Positions 18,731 through 27,261 are shown, numbered from the stretch's first letter. The stretch is DNA of 64,000 bases from Corynebacterium pelargi (GCF_014635485.1 NZ_BMCX01000004.1:62001-126000), one strand, 5' to 3'. The notes: generated by a model not told the origin, from the sequence alone. Numbers and translations: made by a program.

Positions 18731-18948
18731 CCCCTCAATTTTGCCCTTTTCGCAGGAGAAGAGCAATGAGCAGAAGCTACCCCCAATCGGGGGATTGAAT
18801 CCCAACGGGTAATGGAGGGTTGGCTTCGTGCTTTCGGGGGTAGAACCGCAGGTGAGCCGATTTTGTGGTGTAAGCAACATTTTGACCCATGATCGGGGGC
18901 AAAATAAGTGGCTACGCTGGATTGAGGAATCAACGACAAGGAGACGCG
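18731..18948. promoter_or_regulatory. Divergent trmB/pck intergenic region with inverted repeat
   Basis: A 218-base region between divergently transcribed trmB and pck. It contains CAATC-GGGG-GATTG (18784-18797), an inverted repeat with four central bases, preceded by ACCCCC, and a second G-rich site, TCGGGGGTAG, about 40 bases downstream. A third stretch, ATCGGGGGCAAAA, lies near 18893. Runs of C/G flanked by A/T resemble the loose RamA-type sites known at C. glutamicum carbon-metabolism genes. That is inference; no start site is identified. Confidence 0.4.
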
Positions 18949-20736
18949 ATGCTCAACGAGCGCATTAAAAATCAGGCACTTCTGAGCTGGATTGAGGAAA
19001 ACGTAGCACTGTTCCAACCCGATAAGGTGGAACTGGTAGACGGCAGCCAAGAAGAGTGGGATCGCCTCACCGAGGAGCTTGTGCAAAGCGGCACGCTAAT
19101 CAAGCTCAACGAGGAAAAGCGCCCCAATAGCTTCCTTGCGCGCTCGAACCCAGAAGACGTCGCACGCGTAGAATCACGCACCTTCATCTGCTCCGAAAAA
19201 GAAGAAGACGCAGGTCCTACCAATAACTGGGCTGAGCCTGAGGCCATGAAGGCCGAGCTGCGTGAACGCTTCCGTGGCGCCATGAAAGGCCGCACCATGT
19301 ACGTGGTGCCCTTCGCCATGGGCCCTCTTGCCGCCGACGACCCGAAGATCGGCGTGCAGCTCACCGACTCTCCTTATGTAGTGCTTTCCATGCGCATCAT
19401 GACGCGCATGGGCGATCAAGCCCTTGAGCGCCTCGGCGACGGCGAGTTCGTGCGCTGCCTGCACTCCGTGGGCGCACCCCTGGAACCAGGCGAGCAAGAC
19501 GTTGCATGGCCATGCAATGACGACAAGTACATCACCCACTTCCCAGAGACCAAGGAAATCTGGTCCTACGGCTCCGGCTACGGCGGTAACGCCATCCTGG
19601 CCAAGAAGTGCTTCGCCCTGCGCATCGCCTCGGTGATGGCCAAGGAAGAGGGCTGGTTTGCCGAGCACATGCTCATTCTCAAGCTCACCTCGCCCGAGGG
19701 CAAGACCTACCACATTGCAGCGGCCTTCCCCTCTGCTTGTGGCAAGACCAACCTGGCCATGATCAACCCCACCATCGAAGGCTGGAAGGCCGAGGTTGTG
19801 GGCGACGATATTGCCTGGATGCGCTTCGGTGAAGACGGCCTCTACGCCTTCAACCCAGAAAACGGCTTCTTTGGCGTGGCACCTGGCACCAACTACAAGT
19901 CCAACCCCCAGGCCATGTACACCATGGAGCCAGGCAACACCCTGTTTACCAACGTTGCGCTTACCGACGACGGCGATGTCTGGTGGGAAGAGCTGGAAAA
20001 CAAGCCCGAGCACGCCATCGACTGGTTGGGCAATGAATGGACTCCGGAGTCCGGCACCGACGCCTCCCACCCCAACTCCCGCTACACCGTGCCGATCTCG
20101 CAGTGCCCGATTGCTGCTGAGGAGTTCGAGGATCCCAAGGGCGTGCGCATCGACGCCATCCTCTTCGGTGGACGTCGCCCCGACACTGTGCCGCTGGTGA
20201 CCGAGACCTTCGACTGGAACCACGGCACCATGGTTGGCGCCCTGCTTTCTTCCGGCCAGACCGCCGCTGCCGAGGGCAAGGTTGGCGCACTGCGCCACGA
20301 CCCAATGGCCATGCTGCCCTTCATCGGCTACAACGTGGGCGATTACCTGCAGCACTGGATTGACATGGGTGAAAAGGGCGGCGAGAAGATGCCCAAGATC
20401 TTCCTGGTGAACTGGTTCCGCCGCGGCGATGATGGCCGCTTCCTCTGGCCTGGCTTTGGCGATAACTCCCGCGTACTCAAGTGGATCGTGGATCGCCTCG
20501 AAGGCCGTGTCGAAGCCGACGAGACCCCCGCAGGCCACACCGCCCGCGCCGAGGACCTGGACCTCACCGGCCTGGACACCCCGCTCGAAGACGTGCGCGA
20601 GGCACTCAGCGCACCTGCCGAGCAGTGGCAGGCAGAGGTTGAAGATAATGAGGCATACCTCAAGACCTTGGGCGATCGTGTGCCAAAGGAGATCTTTGAT
20701 CAGTTCGAGGCGCTCAAGCAGCGCGTCGCACGATAA
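18949..20736 (+). CDS. pck: Phosphoenolpyruvate carboxykinase (GTP)
   Basis: A 595-residue GTP-dependent PEP carboxykinase that converts oxaloacetate plus GTP to PEP, the gluconeogenic entry point for growth on acetate, lactate or amino acids. The P-loop [13 protein letters not shown] (Cys-Gly-Lys near 263-265) contains the hyper-reactive cysteine typical of GTP-type enzymes. GDDIAWMRF and NWFRRG are also present. ATG 18949 follows AAGGAGACGCG; the 20-residue upstream extension is rejected. It is monocistronic and divergent from trmB. The 3' end overlaps the convergent methyltransferase by 23 bases. Confidence 0.96.
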   Translation: MLNERIKNQALLSWIEENVALFQPDKVELVDGSQEEWDRLTEELVQSGTLIKLNEEKRPNSFLARSNPEDVARVESRTFICSEKEEDAGPTNNWAEPEAMKAELRERFRGAMKGRTMYVVPFAMGPLAADDPKIGVQLTDSPYVVLSMRIMTRMGDQALERLGDGEFVRCLHSVGAPLEPGEQDVAWPCNDDKYITHFPETKEIWSYGSGYGGNAILAKKCFALRIASVMAKEEGWFAEHMLILKLTSPEGKTYHIAAAFPSACGKTNLAMINPTIEGWKAEVVGDDIAWMRFGEDGLYAFNPENGFFGVAPGTNYKSNPQAMYTMEPGNTLFTNVALTDDGDVWWEELENKPEHAIDWLGNEWTPESGTDASHPNSRYTVPISQCPIAAEEFEDPKGVRIDAILFGGRRPDTVPLVTETFDWNHGTMVGALLSSGQTAAAEGKVGALRHDPMAMLPFIGYNVGDYLQHWIDMGEKGGEKMPKIFLVNWFRRGDDGRFLWPGFGDNSRVLKWIVDRLEGRVEADETPAGHTARAEDLDLTGLDTPLEDVREALSAPAEQWQAEVEDNEAYLKTLGDRVPKEIFDQFEALKQRVAR

Positions 20737-21406
20737 CCAGGTTGCTTACTAAAAGCTCGCGTAACCCCGGCACCTTCACCATCCACCACGCCCAGCGTGG
20801 GTGGTAGCGGGGGAACGCGAGCTTTTCGCTATCCGGAATCGCCCGATCAGCCCAGCGCAGCCCCTCGGCGCAACTGACCGCAAACATGGTGGTGCCAAAG
20901 GAGTTCTTGGGCGGATGCCCGTGCTTTTTGGTGTAGCGATCGCGCGCAAATTCACCGCCAAGATAGTGCTGCCACAAGCCCGTCTCATGCCCACCGAATG
21001 GGCCTAACCAGATGGTGTAACTGAGCACCACATCGCCGCCAACGCGCAGCATCTCATCACCCATCACCCAAGGGTGCGGGACGTGCTCGGCCACATTGGA
21101 GGAAAACACTACGTCGAAAGCCCCATCGGCAAAGGGCAGAGCCTGGGCATCACCGCGCACATCGCCACCGTCGAGCTCTAAAGAGATGTACGTGCAATCG
21201 GCGAAGGCCTCACGGAAATAACCGGGGCCACCACCGACGTCCAAGATGCGCTTGCCACTGATAGGGCCTAAGAGTTCTTCCAGCATACGCCGGGTATCGC
21301 GCGCGAGATCCGTGTAGAAGCGCTCGGGATCCTTTTGCTCCTGCGGGAAGGAAAGCAGCAATTTCAGCGACCGGCGCAAAGTGAAAAAACCCATGCGCGA
21401 TAGCAT
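20714..21406 (-). CDS. SAM-dependent methyltransferase (Rv0224c-like)
   Basis: About 230 residues of a class I methyltransferase: [12 protein letters not shown] near residue 50 is the AdoMet-binding loop, and [17 protein letters not shown] is the typical motif with His. The C-terminal part has aromatic-rich [19 protein letters not shown]. The substrate is unknown; its position next to a glycosyltransferase, membrane protein, DUF3068 protein and TmaT-like acyltransferase mirrors M. tuberculosis Rv0224c-Rv0228. Candidate starts are 21415, 21406 and 21394; I use 21406 to avoid overlap with the divergent glycosyltransferase. The 3' end overlaps pck. Confidence 0.8.
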   Translation of the reverse strand: MLSRMGFFTLRRSLKLLLSFPQEQKDPERFYTDLARDTRRMLEELLGPISGKRILDVGGGPGYFREAFADCTYISLELDGGDVRGDAQALPFADGAFDVVFSSNVAEHVPHPWVMGDEMLRVGGDVVLSYTIWLGPFGGHETGLWQHYLGGEFARDRYTKKHGHPPKNSFGTTMFAVSCAEGLRWADRAIPDSEKLAFPRYHPRWAWWMVKVPGLRELLVSNLVIVRRAA

Positions 21407-21413
21407 AACGGCC

Positions 21414-22484
21414 ATGAAGATTCTCCTGCTCTGCTGGCGCGACACCAGCCACCCCCAAGGTGGCGGCTCCGAGCGCTACCTTGAGCGAGTAGGCGAATAC
21501 CTCTCCGCATGCGGGCACGAGGTGACGTTTCGCACCGCCCACTATCCCGGATCACTCAAACAAGAACAGCGCGGCGGTATCACCTTCTCGCGCGCCGGCG
21601 GACGCTTCAGCGTGTACCCGCGCGCGTTGCTGTGGCTGTGGCGCAGGCGTTTTGATGTGGTGGTAGATACCCAAAACGGCATCCCCTTCTTCGCGCGTCT
21701 GGCCACGCGCGCACCGGTGGTGGTGCTGAGCCACCATTGCCACCGCGAGCAGTGGCCGGTGGCAGGACGCCTCCTTGGCCGGGTGGGTTGGTGGCTGGAA
21801 TCGAAGTTCGCGCCCTTTGTCTATCGCAATGCCCAGTGGGTGACGGTGTCTGAACCCAGTGCTACTGAACTGCGCGCTTTGGGGGTGCGCCGCGTAGCCA
21901 TCATCCGCAATGGCGTGGACCGGGTGAATGCCAGCGCCGCCCAGGAACCCTTCCGCATGGTCACCCTGAGCAGGCTGGTGCCACATAAACACATTGAGCA
22001 CGCCATCGACGCCGTGCGCGCCATCCCCGAGGCGCACCTGGACGTGATCGGTTCCGGCTGGTGGGAGGAACGCCTGCGCGCTTATGCCGCTGATGTTGCC
22101 GATCGCGTGCATTTTCACGGCCACGTGAGCGAGCGCCGCAAGCATGAACTCCTCGCGCGCGCCTGCCTGCACCTTATGCCCTCTGCCAAGGAAGGCTGGG
22201 GCTTGGCCGTGATTGAGGCTGGCCTGCACGGGGTGCCCACCATTGGTTATCGCAGTTCAGGTGGGCTTCGTGATTCCGTCCGCGGCGGCCTCCTGGTGGA
22301 TACCCACGCCGATTTCCTTGCCGCTACGCGCCTTTTGCTTTTCCACGCACAACGCCGCCAAACCCTTGGCGCCATTGCAAGGGACTATGCGCAGCAGTTC
22401 TCCTGGGAGGAGACTGGCCGGCGCTTTATGCAGATCATCGGCACTGCGAACCAGGAGAAAATGAGCGCCCAGCCCAAGGGTTGA
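21414..22484 (+). CDS. Family 4 glycosyltransferase (Rv0225-like)
   Basis: A 356-residue GT-B glycosyltransferase. The N-terminal HPQGGGSERYLERVG is the Gly-rich acceptor-side loop, and the C-terminal donor site shows SAKEGWGLAVIEAG with the EX7E spacing near residue 265. In M. tuberculosis the corresponding gene stands in the same order between a methyltransferase and envelope genes; an envelope glycolipid role is inference. ATG 21414 lacks a ribosome site and lies just after GATAGCATAAC, a possible -10, so the message may be leaderless. The last 100 bases overlap the convergent membrane-protein gene. Confidence 0.83.
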   Translation: MKILLLCWRDTSHPQGGGSERYLERVGEYLSACGHEVTFRTAHYPGSLKQEQRGGITFSRAGGRFSVYPRALLWLWRRRFDVVVDTQNGIPFFARLATRAPVVVLSHHCHREQWPVAGRLLGRVGWWLESKFAPFVYRNAQWVTVSEPSATELRALGVRRVAIIRNGVDRVNASAAQEPFRMVTLSRLVPHKHIEHAIDAVRAIPEAHLDVIGSGWWEERLRAYAADVADRVHFHGHVSERRKHELLARACLHLMPSAKEGWGLAVIEAGLHGVPTIGYRSSGGLRDSVRGGLLVDTHADFLAATRLLLFHAQRRQTLGAIARDYAQQFSWEETGRRFMQIIGTANQEKMSAQPKG

Positions 22485-23644
22485 GGCTTCGTGATACCGC
22501 CGATTTCTCGCTGGGAGTCGCCGTCAATCACCAGCCCGATATGGTGTTCGCGCAGCCAGGCATCATCGTCTAGGTGCTTGAGTGCTTCGGTATAGCGGGG
22601 CGAGGCTTGATCGGTGATCTCCCCATCCACGCGCAGCTCGCCTGCCTGCACGGAGCTGTTTGCTTTCAGGCGCGGGTCCACCATCACACGCCCCTGGTAT
22701 TCGACGATGCCGCGGCTGTCCACAATGAGCAGGTCGCCTTCGGATCGGGGCAGATCAGGGGTGGGTACGGTCACGTCGGGAAGCGGGCGGAAGCTCAGGG
22801 CGGCGAACACTAAGGCTAGGGGAGGAATGCGCGCGGCACCGGCCACCATGGCGGGCAGGGCGAGCATGAGCAGCTTATTGGAATCGCGAAACAGCGAGGC
22901 CCCCGGCAACCACAGCAGCCAGGGTATGGCCAGCATGAGTATCAACCCGGACCAGGCGAGGATCTGCAGGCGCCTAGGCGCAAGGAGCAACAGTCCGAAC
23001 AGCGCGAGCATGGGCAGCCATACCGCCACCTCCGCGTTCCAGATATTGCCCGTGCGGCTTGCCAGGTAGGCATGCGTGCTGCTGTCCGGCACGGATTGCA
23101 AGCTGGGCACAAGCCAGCTCAAAGAGCTCAAGGCGCCAACCAGCAGCATCTTCTTCCACGGGCCGGTGGCAACCCCCACGACCGTGGCGATCACCGCACC
23201 GGTGGGTGTGAGCGAACAGGCCCACAGCACCAGCGGATTCTTGGTAGCCACCAGCAGGGGCAGCAGCCAGGCAGCAATCACCAAAGACCAGTGGCCTTGG
23301 TGCAGGCGCTCGATGGTGAAGGGGTTACACAGGCACAAAGTGATAGCGGCGATTTTGCCCCAGGTGCGCTGCCCAAAGCGGCTCGCCCCATACGCACCCG
23401 CGATTGCCCCTGCAAGCAGCATGAGGCGGGCGGCGTAGGAGGCGTCGAAAAGCTTGCCAAGAACCGCGAGGATGCCGTCTTGGGGGAAGTTGCGCGCGGG
23501 AAGATCGCCGAAAGAGACGGCGGGGTGGGGGACCACGACCATGTCGCGAAGTCCCAGCATGCCTGGGGTGGCGAAGGGCCAGAGCAGGAGTGTAATCAGC
23601 AGTGCCGACCACAGCACTGGCCAACGAATCAGCGGCGACGCCAT
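22385..23644 (-). CDS. Polytopic membrane protein (Rv0226c-like)
   Basis: About 419 residues with roughly ten hydrophobic segments in the first 300 residues, then a soluble C-terminal part (LLIVDSRGIVEYQGR, ALKHLDDDAWLREHHIG) and a final helix. The topology resembles GT-C glycosyltransferases or the Rv0226c family of mycobacterial envelope membrane proteins, found in the same gene order. No catalytic motif is evident to me. I take ATG 23644 (MASPLIRWPVL), which overlaps the upstream DUF3068 gene by 16 bases. Its 3' end runs 100 bases into the convergent glycosyltransferase gene. Confidence 0.75.
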   Translation of the reverse strand: MASPLIRWPVLWSALLITLLLWPFATPGMLGLRDMVVVPHPAVSFGDLPARNFPQDGILAVLGKLFDASYAARLMLLAGAIAGAYGASRFGQRTWGKIAAITLCLCNPFTIERLHQGHWSLVIAAWLLPLLVATKNPLVLWACSLTPTGAVIATVVGVATGPWKKMLLVGALSSLSWLVPSLQSVPDSSTHAYLASRTGNIWNAEVAVWLPMLALFGLLLLAPRRLQILAWSGLILMLAIPWLLWLPGASLFRDSNKLLMLALPAMVAGAARIPPLALVFAALSFRPLPDVTVPTPDLPRSEGDLLIVDSRGIVEYQGRVMVDPRLKANSSVQAGELRVDGEITDQASPRYTEALKHLDDDAWLREHHIGLVIDGDSQREIGGITKPQPLGWALIFSWFAVPMICIKRRPVSSQENCCA

Positions 23645-24363
23645 AGCGCTACAGCGATAAGGAGTACGGCACACAGCTTGAGCATAAAGCTTGCGATTCG
23701 AAGCGCCTGCAAGGTGTGTTTGGTGCGATCAGCGTGTGTTCGGGCTGCGTCCTGGGTGGCTTGATCCCATTCGAGGGTGGTGTCGATCCCAGGCAGTGTG
23801 AGGTGCTCCACCTCGTTGAGGATGGTGCCACTTTTTGGCTCCACCCAAATGGTTCGCTCTACATGCTCGCGCTTTTGGTGATAGACATACGCATCGCCGT
23901 CTTGGCGCACATAATCCAGCGGTGCGCTATCGCCGGCGAAAACATCATAGAAATCATAGGAGCGCCGCTCAGTATTGAATGGGAAGAAATACTGCAGTCC
24001 GTTGCGGGTGAAACGCTCGCGTTTGTCCGTTTTGCCCAGCACGGTCACAGCGATACTGGAATTATTGTCCAACACAGGATAGGTGGAGTGACGAATCAGT
24101 TGAAGGTGATCATCGACGCTAATCAGTGTTTTACCTGCATCATTTTTGAGTGTGTCCTGCACATGCACTTTCACCTCGTCTTTGATGCCAGGATCTGAGG
24201 TATCAATCTGGCGGGTCAAGGTGGTGTGATCGCCGTGGGCGATATATGTGTGCGAAGAATTGAGGGGGATGGGCATGATGCGGCTAGTGATCAGCGGGGG
24301 AACCACCGTGGCAAGCACCAGTAATACCGCGGCAGCGATTACTTTGCGCAATCCGATCTCCAA
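23629..24363 (-). CDS. DUF3068 (PorA-family-annotated) membrane protein
   Basis: A 244-residue protein with an N-terminal helix, a large extracytoplasmic domain and a C-terminal helix ending in a short Arg-rich tail (ALWRRR). This layout and features such as YFFPFNTERRSYDFYDV match DUF3068, represented by M. tuberculosis Rv0227c. A role in envelope assembly is likely only from its constant neighbours, which include the TmaT-type acyltransferase. The TTG at 24363 is the longest start; a second TTG four codons downstream has GGAG at better spacing. It is divergent from the acyltransferase with almost no space between them. Confidence 0.8.
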   Translation of the reverse strand: MEIGLRKVIAAAVLLVLATVVPPLITSRIMPIPLNSSHTYIAHGDHTTLTRQIDTSDPGIKDEVKVHVQDTLKNDAGKTLISVDDHLQLIRHSTYPVLDNNSSIAVTVLGKTDKRERFTRNGLQYFFPFNTERRSYDFYDVFAGDSAPLDYVRQDGDAYVYHQKREHVERTIWVEPKSGTILNEVEHLTLPGIDTTLEWDQATQDAARTHADRTKHTLQALRIASFMLKLCAVLLIAVALWRRR

Positions 24364-24381
24364 CCTAGAATCTTGAAATTA

Positions 24382-25380
24382 GTGTCTTCATCGTACCTGC
24401 CGCAGCTTGAGGGATTGCGCGGTGTCGCAGCTTTAGGCGTGCTGCTGACTCACACCGCCTTCCAAACAGGTACTCAGAGTGCCGTCCTGGCGCGCTTCGA
24501 CTACTTCGTGGCCGTCTTTTTCGCCCTCTCCGCGTTCCTGCTCTGGCGCGATTTCCGCCCCCAAGGCTATTTGCGCCGCCGCTTCTGGCGCATCGTCCCA
24601 GCCTATTGGGTGTGCGTGGGTCTGACGTTTGCCTTGCTTTTCGACGCCTTCCGCACCCCACCCGAGGCGATCCTCGCCACCTTCTTCTTCGGTCAAATTT
24701 ATCTGCCCAATGGGTTAGCCGGTGGGCTCACACACATGTGGTCGCTGTGCGTGGAGGTGGCGTTCTACCTGGGGCTGCCGGTGCTGTTTTGGGCCGTGGG
24801 CAAGCGGGAAAAGAAGGTGCGCGTGGGCGTGATCGTGGCACTGATGCTTTTTGGTTTTGCCTGGACGCTCATGCCCTGGCCAGAAGGCGGGGTGAACTTC
24901 CAGATCTTCCCCTTCTCCTACCTACCCTGGTTTGGGGTAGGCCTGCTGCTGGCGGAGTTTGAGCCCAAGCGCGCCAGTGTGTGGTTCTGGGTTCCGGCAC
25001 TGGTGGTGGCGTGGATTGCAGGCCAGATGTGGTTCGGCCCGCTGGGGCTGGATCACCCAAGCCCCCTGCAGTTTTTCCGCAAAATCCTGTTCGGCGCGCT
25101 CTTCGGGCTCTTCGTCATGCTGGCGGCCTGGAACTCCAGGTTGCTGCGCACCGAGCCCCTGCAGTGGCTGGGGCGCATCAGTTATTCGCTGTTCCTCTGG
25201 CACCTCCCGGTACTGTCGATTGTCCTGCCCATGCTGGGCATCAAGCCCTTCAGTGGCCACTTTGTGTTGGTGAGTGCCGTGACCATCGTGATGTCCATTG
25301 CCGTAGCGGATTTGAGCTACCGCTACGTGGAGACCAAATTCAGCGCGCGGGGCAGGCGCAAGGTTGCAAGTCGTCCGTGA
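24382..25380 (+). CDS. tmaT: Acyltransferase 3 family protein, TmaT-like
   Basis: About 332 residues, ten or so membrane helices, acyltransferase-3 fold with LRGVAALGVLLTHTAF near the N-terminus (the His expected for catalysis) and FFALSAFLLWR. In corynebacteria TmaT acetylates trehalose monomycolate, a modification needed for MmpL-dependent export, which fits the nearby mmpL3. The start is uncertain: TTG 24373 is open, but a TAGAAT -10 box at 24366-24371 would place transcription start near GTG 24382, so I prefer a leaderless GTG. Same gene order as Rv0227c-Rv0228. The downstream flank is insertion-sequence debris. Confidence 0.82.
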   Translation: MSSSYLPQLEGLRGVAALGVLLTHTAFQTGTQSAVLARFDYFVAVFFALSAFLLWRDFRPQGYLRRRFWRIVPAYWVCVGLTFALLFDAFRTPPEAILATFFFGQIYLPNGLAGGLTHMWSLCVEVAFYLGLPVLFWAVGKREKKVRVGVIVALMLFGFAWTLMPWPEGGVNFQIFPFSYLPWFGVGLLLAEFEPKRASVWFWVPALVVAWIAGQMWFGPLGLDHPSPLQFFRKILFGALFGLFVMLAAWNSRLLRTEPLQWLGRISYSLFLWHLPVLSIVLPMLGIKPFSGHFVLVSAVTIVMSIAVADLSYRYVETKFSARGRRKVASRP

Positions 25381-25441
25381 AAAGGGGCTGCCCTTCCGAT
25401 TGACCGGAATCGCGGTGTTGCCGCAATGTTGGACGATTGAG

Positions 25442-25511
25442 TGTTTAGAACAAGCATTTCGAAGCGCCGTGGTGACGAAATCGAAGCGGTGTGGTGACGA
25501 TCTCGAAGCAC
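25442..25511 (+). repeat. Left 70-bp inverted repeat of the MITE-like element
   Basis: Begins TGTTTAGAACAAGCATTTCG. It contains GTGGTGACGAAATCGAAGC followed by GTGGTGACGATCTCGAAGC, a tandem of about 23-base units. Pairs with the right arm at 64 of 70 positions. Confidence 0.85.
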
Positions 25512-25890
25512 TTTCAGATCGAGCGAAAATCCATCCGCCGGTCACGGCTACGGCTGAGCGCTGGAGGGCTGATCGAGGCCAATGCCACCAACCTTTGAGC
25601 CCACAAGCCTGACCAGTTCCGGCCTATCGATCGAGTAGGCATTCAGCATCGGTGCGCTAGTGGCCATTCGGTTTCACAGTTTAGGTAATGAACGCGCTGG
25701 TGAACAGTACAATTTGAACTGGCCGTCGGCCACATGATCCTGCGATTAGAGAACCCTGGCTCTACGGGCTCCTTTCAGGGAAGCCACCGCATCTTAGAAA
25801 GCTCCGCAGAAACGCGATGCGATCATCTGTTCAGTCACCCGAAGTGCTTACGGATGCGTACCTGGAAGACGGGAGCGCTGGCATATGAAG

Positions 25891-25960
25891 GCGCTTCGAG
25901 ATCGTCACCACAGCGCTTTGAATTCGTCACCATGGCGCTTCGAAATGCTCGTTCTAAACA
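25891..25960 (-). repeat. Right 70-bp inverted repeat of the MITE-like element
   Basis: Read on the minus strand it begins TGTTTAGAACGAGCATTTCG and carries the same two direct-repeat units as the left arm. Six mismatches in 70 bases show that the element is no longer freshly inserted. Confidence 0.85.
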
Positions 25961-26030
25961 TCGAGGTGAAGTGCCTTGGCTTTTGTTCCTGGAAATTTGC
26001 TTTCATTTCTGGTGTGGTGTCTCGGCTGCG

Positions 26031-26156
26031 GTTTTTCCAAAATGCTCCCTCGATCTCAGTTGGGGAGCGGCGCCCGAGGGCTTCATGCAGGCGTGTCTCA
26101 TTCCCCGAATTCACCGAGGTAAACGTCTCGATTTCAACATCGGGACAGATGCTCGT
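26031..26156 (-). pseudogene. IS3-family transposase C-terminal fragment
   Basis: A minus-strand reading frame encodes DVEIETFTSVNSGNETRLHEALGRR followed by SPTEIEGAFWKN (split here at the motif boundary). NETRLHEALG..SPTEIE is the typical end of the IS3-family OrfB integrase domain, downstream of the catalytic Glu region. The rest of the transposase is absent upstream. The frame continues to 25905, passing directly into the right arm of the MITE-like element, so that element either inserted into or abuts the IS3 copy. Confidence 0.7.
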
Positions 26157-26159
26157 CTA

Positions 26160-26552
26160 AAGACACCTGGAAGTTCGGCAATTTGGGCCGTTGCCGTCAA
26201 AGGATAAACAGGTGACAATGGAAAACTACAATGAGTTCCGAGAGGACGTTGTGCGCTTCGTGGCGGAACAAAGGCCCCTCCTCGAAAGTTAGGGTATGTC
26301 GTCGCGATTTCCACGACGAGCGCAACCGCATTCACCGGCATACCTCTCTGTGGTAACTCACACCAGTGAAATATTGCCGATACATCGCAATCATCCGAAC
26401 CTTCGGACACTCTAGTTTCGACTTGACCCAAATACGGGAACCCCTTGCACTCCGACCCCTTGCTCAACGCTTCGAAAAAGCTCTAAATTTGAAGTAAGTC
26501 AACCCATACCAGCAGAGTTGGCACACGATTGAATCGTCTGTAAGGAGGAGGA
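26160..26552. other. Stretch without a supported gene
   Basis: About 390 bases between the IS3 fragment and the AT-rich gene. I see only short frames: a 24-codon plus-strand frame starting ATG 26218 and a 118-codon minus-strand frame that passes through the IS3 fragment in another phase and has no protein-like pattern. A strong purine-rich sequence, TAAGGAGGAGG, near 26540 is not followed by a start codon. It is probably decayed mobile DNA. Confidence 0.5.
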
Positions 26553-26798
26553 TTATTCGCAATTCCCTTCTCGATGCAACTGTTGCAGTTTGTTAATTTT
26601 GAGTTCCAAGTCGGCAACGGTAGTGATTAGTGATAATGCCAACCTATTGGACTCAATTTCCCCCCTGTTATCCGTAAAGTTTTCTAGCAAGAATTTAATT
26701 CGGTCAATCAAAATCGACGTGGTCTCAAAATATTCCTTGTCTATAGAGGTGCCTAGCTCGTCGACTAATTGAAAATAAATATTGTCCTTATTGTTCAT
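26553..26798 (-). CDS. AT-rich orphan small protein of unknown function
   Basis: An 81-residue, Glu/Asp/Lys-rich protein, probably all-helical, with no membrane segment (FTDNRGEIESNRLALSLI in the middle; LELKINKLQQL near the C-terminus suggests a coiled coil). ATG 26798 is preceded by AAGGGAG at five bases, a good ribosome site. By eye, GC content is near 40 percent against about 60 percent for the neighbours, so the gene was probably acquired. It sits among insertion-sequence fragments. I recognise no family; small size and location would fit an immunity, antitoxin-like or phage accessory protein, but nothing in the sequence decides this. Confidence 0.6.
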   Translation of the reverse strand: MNNKDNIYFQLVDELGTSIDKEYFETTSILIDRIKFLLENFTDNRGEIESNRLALSLITTVADLELKINKLQQLHREGNCE

Positions 26799-26827
26799 TT
26801 TCTCCCTTCGCGATTGGAGTATTGATC

Positions 26828-27099
26828 ATGAGATTGCATAAGCGGCTTACTTCCTTGCTTGCATAGTACCGCTTATCCTCTCACCCGAGGTGGCCTCCGC
26901 TTCTCCAAATTCGCAAAACATCACCATGCAGGCAACAGGACAAGATCGTTCTATCTGGGACAACGTATCCAGAGTATTCGGTTCGCAGTTTGAATGTTTA
27001 GCCAAGCTCGCCTACTATGAAGCGACTTTCGGGGGCGTGGGTGCGTGTATTCCGACCAAACATGGAACTTGGTTGCTGAGTGTCCGGTGGCGTGATTAA
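26828..27099 (+). pseudogene. Frameshifted gene for a small secreted protein
   Basis: ATG 26828 opens MRLHK and runs into a stop after 12 codons. A +1 shift after the fifth codon continues as AAYFLACIVPLILSPEVASA followed by SPNSQN and about 60 further residues to the stop at 27099. The joined product has a textbook signal peptide (basic start, hydrophobic core, A-S-A cleavage site). The mature part has two Cys and a TWLLSVRW end. I recognise no family. It is divergent from the AT-rich gene, 29 bases away. The reading depends on my frameshift placement. Confidence 0.4.
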
Positions 27100-27122
27100 T
27101 TTTCGACGAATGTGCGATTCGC

Positions 27123-27203
27123 CTAAAGGCAGCCTTCTTCGATGAAGAGTTTGGCTACCTTTCGGCGATGCTTTGGGGTCAACGCTGCGTCAGGATGCGA
27201 TAT
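27123..27203 (-). pseudogene. IS481-like transposase N-terminal fragment
   Basis: A minus-strand frame encodes SHPDAALTPKHRRKVAKLF then IEEGCL and a stop. The pattern MSH.NA.LTP..R.K.A......G is typical of IS481-family transposase N-termini. The expected ATG reads ATA at 27203-27201, and only about 25 residues remain. It is one of at least three unrelated mobile-element traces within 1.8 kb. Confidence 0.5.
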
Positions 27204-27261
27204 TTAAGGCTTCCTGTGTGGAGGATCAGATGTTTCAAGCAACGTCCTCGATTAGTACAAA

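Larger units (their letters stand above)
25442..25960. mobile_element. 519-bp inverted-repeat element without a transposase (MITE-like)
   Basis: Bounded by 70-bp inverted repeats, 25442-25511 and 25891-25960, which match at 64 of 70 positions when one is reverse-complemented. Both ends start TGTTTAGAAC. Each arm contains two copies of a direct repeat, TGGTGACGANNTCRAAGC. Flanking bases TTGAG and TCGAG differ at one position and may be a decayed target duplication. The 380 bases between the arms hold no convincing transposase. Multiple direct repeats inside the ends resemble IS21-family termini; family assignment is inference. Confidence 0.75.

Noticed and set aside
19174-20538. 454-codon minus-strand frame antisense to pck
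   Set aside because: Shadow of a strongly biased coding sequence; pck has unmistakable P-loop and family motifs on the plus strand.
26218-26292. 24-codon plus-strand frame starting MENYNEF with AGGTG upstream
   Set aside because: Too short, no family pattern, and located in decayed mobile DNA; could be real but nothing beyond the weak ribosome site supports it.
26111-26467. 118-codon minus-strand frame between the IS3 fragment and the AT-rich gene
   Set aside because: Composition is not protein-like and it overlaps the IS3 fragment in a different phase.
25381-27261. CRISPR or other array-like structure suggested by repeated GGTGACGA units
   Set aside because: Only four units, confined to the two arms of one inverted-repeat element and lacking regular unique spacers.
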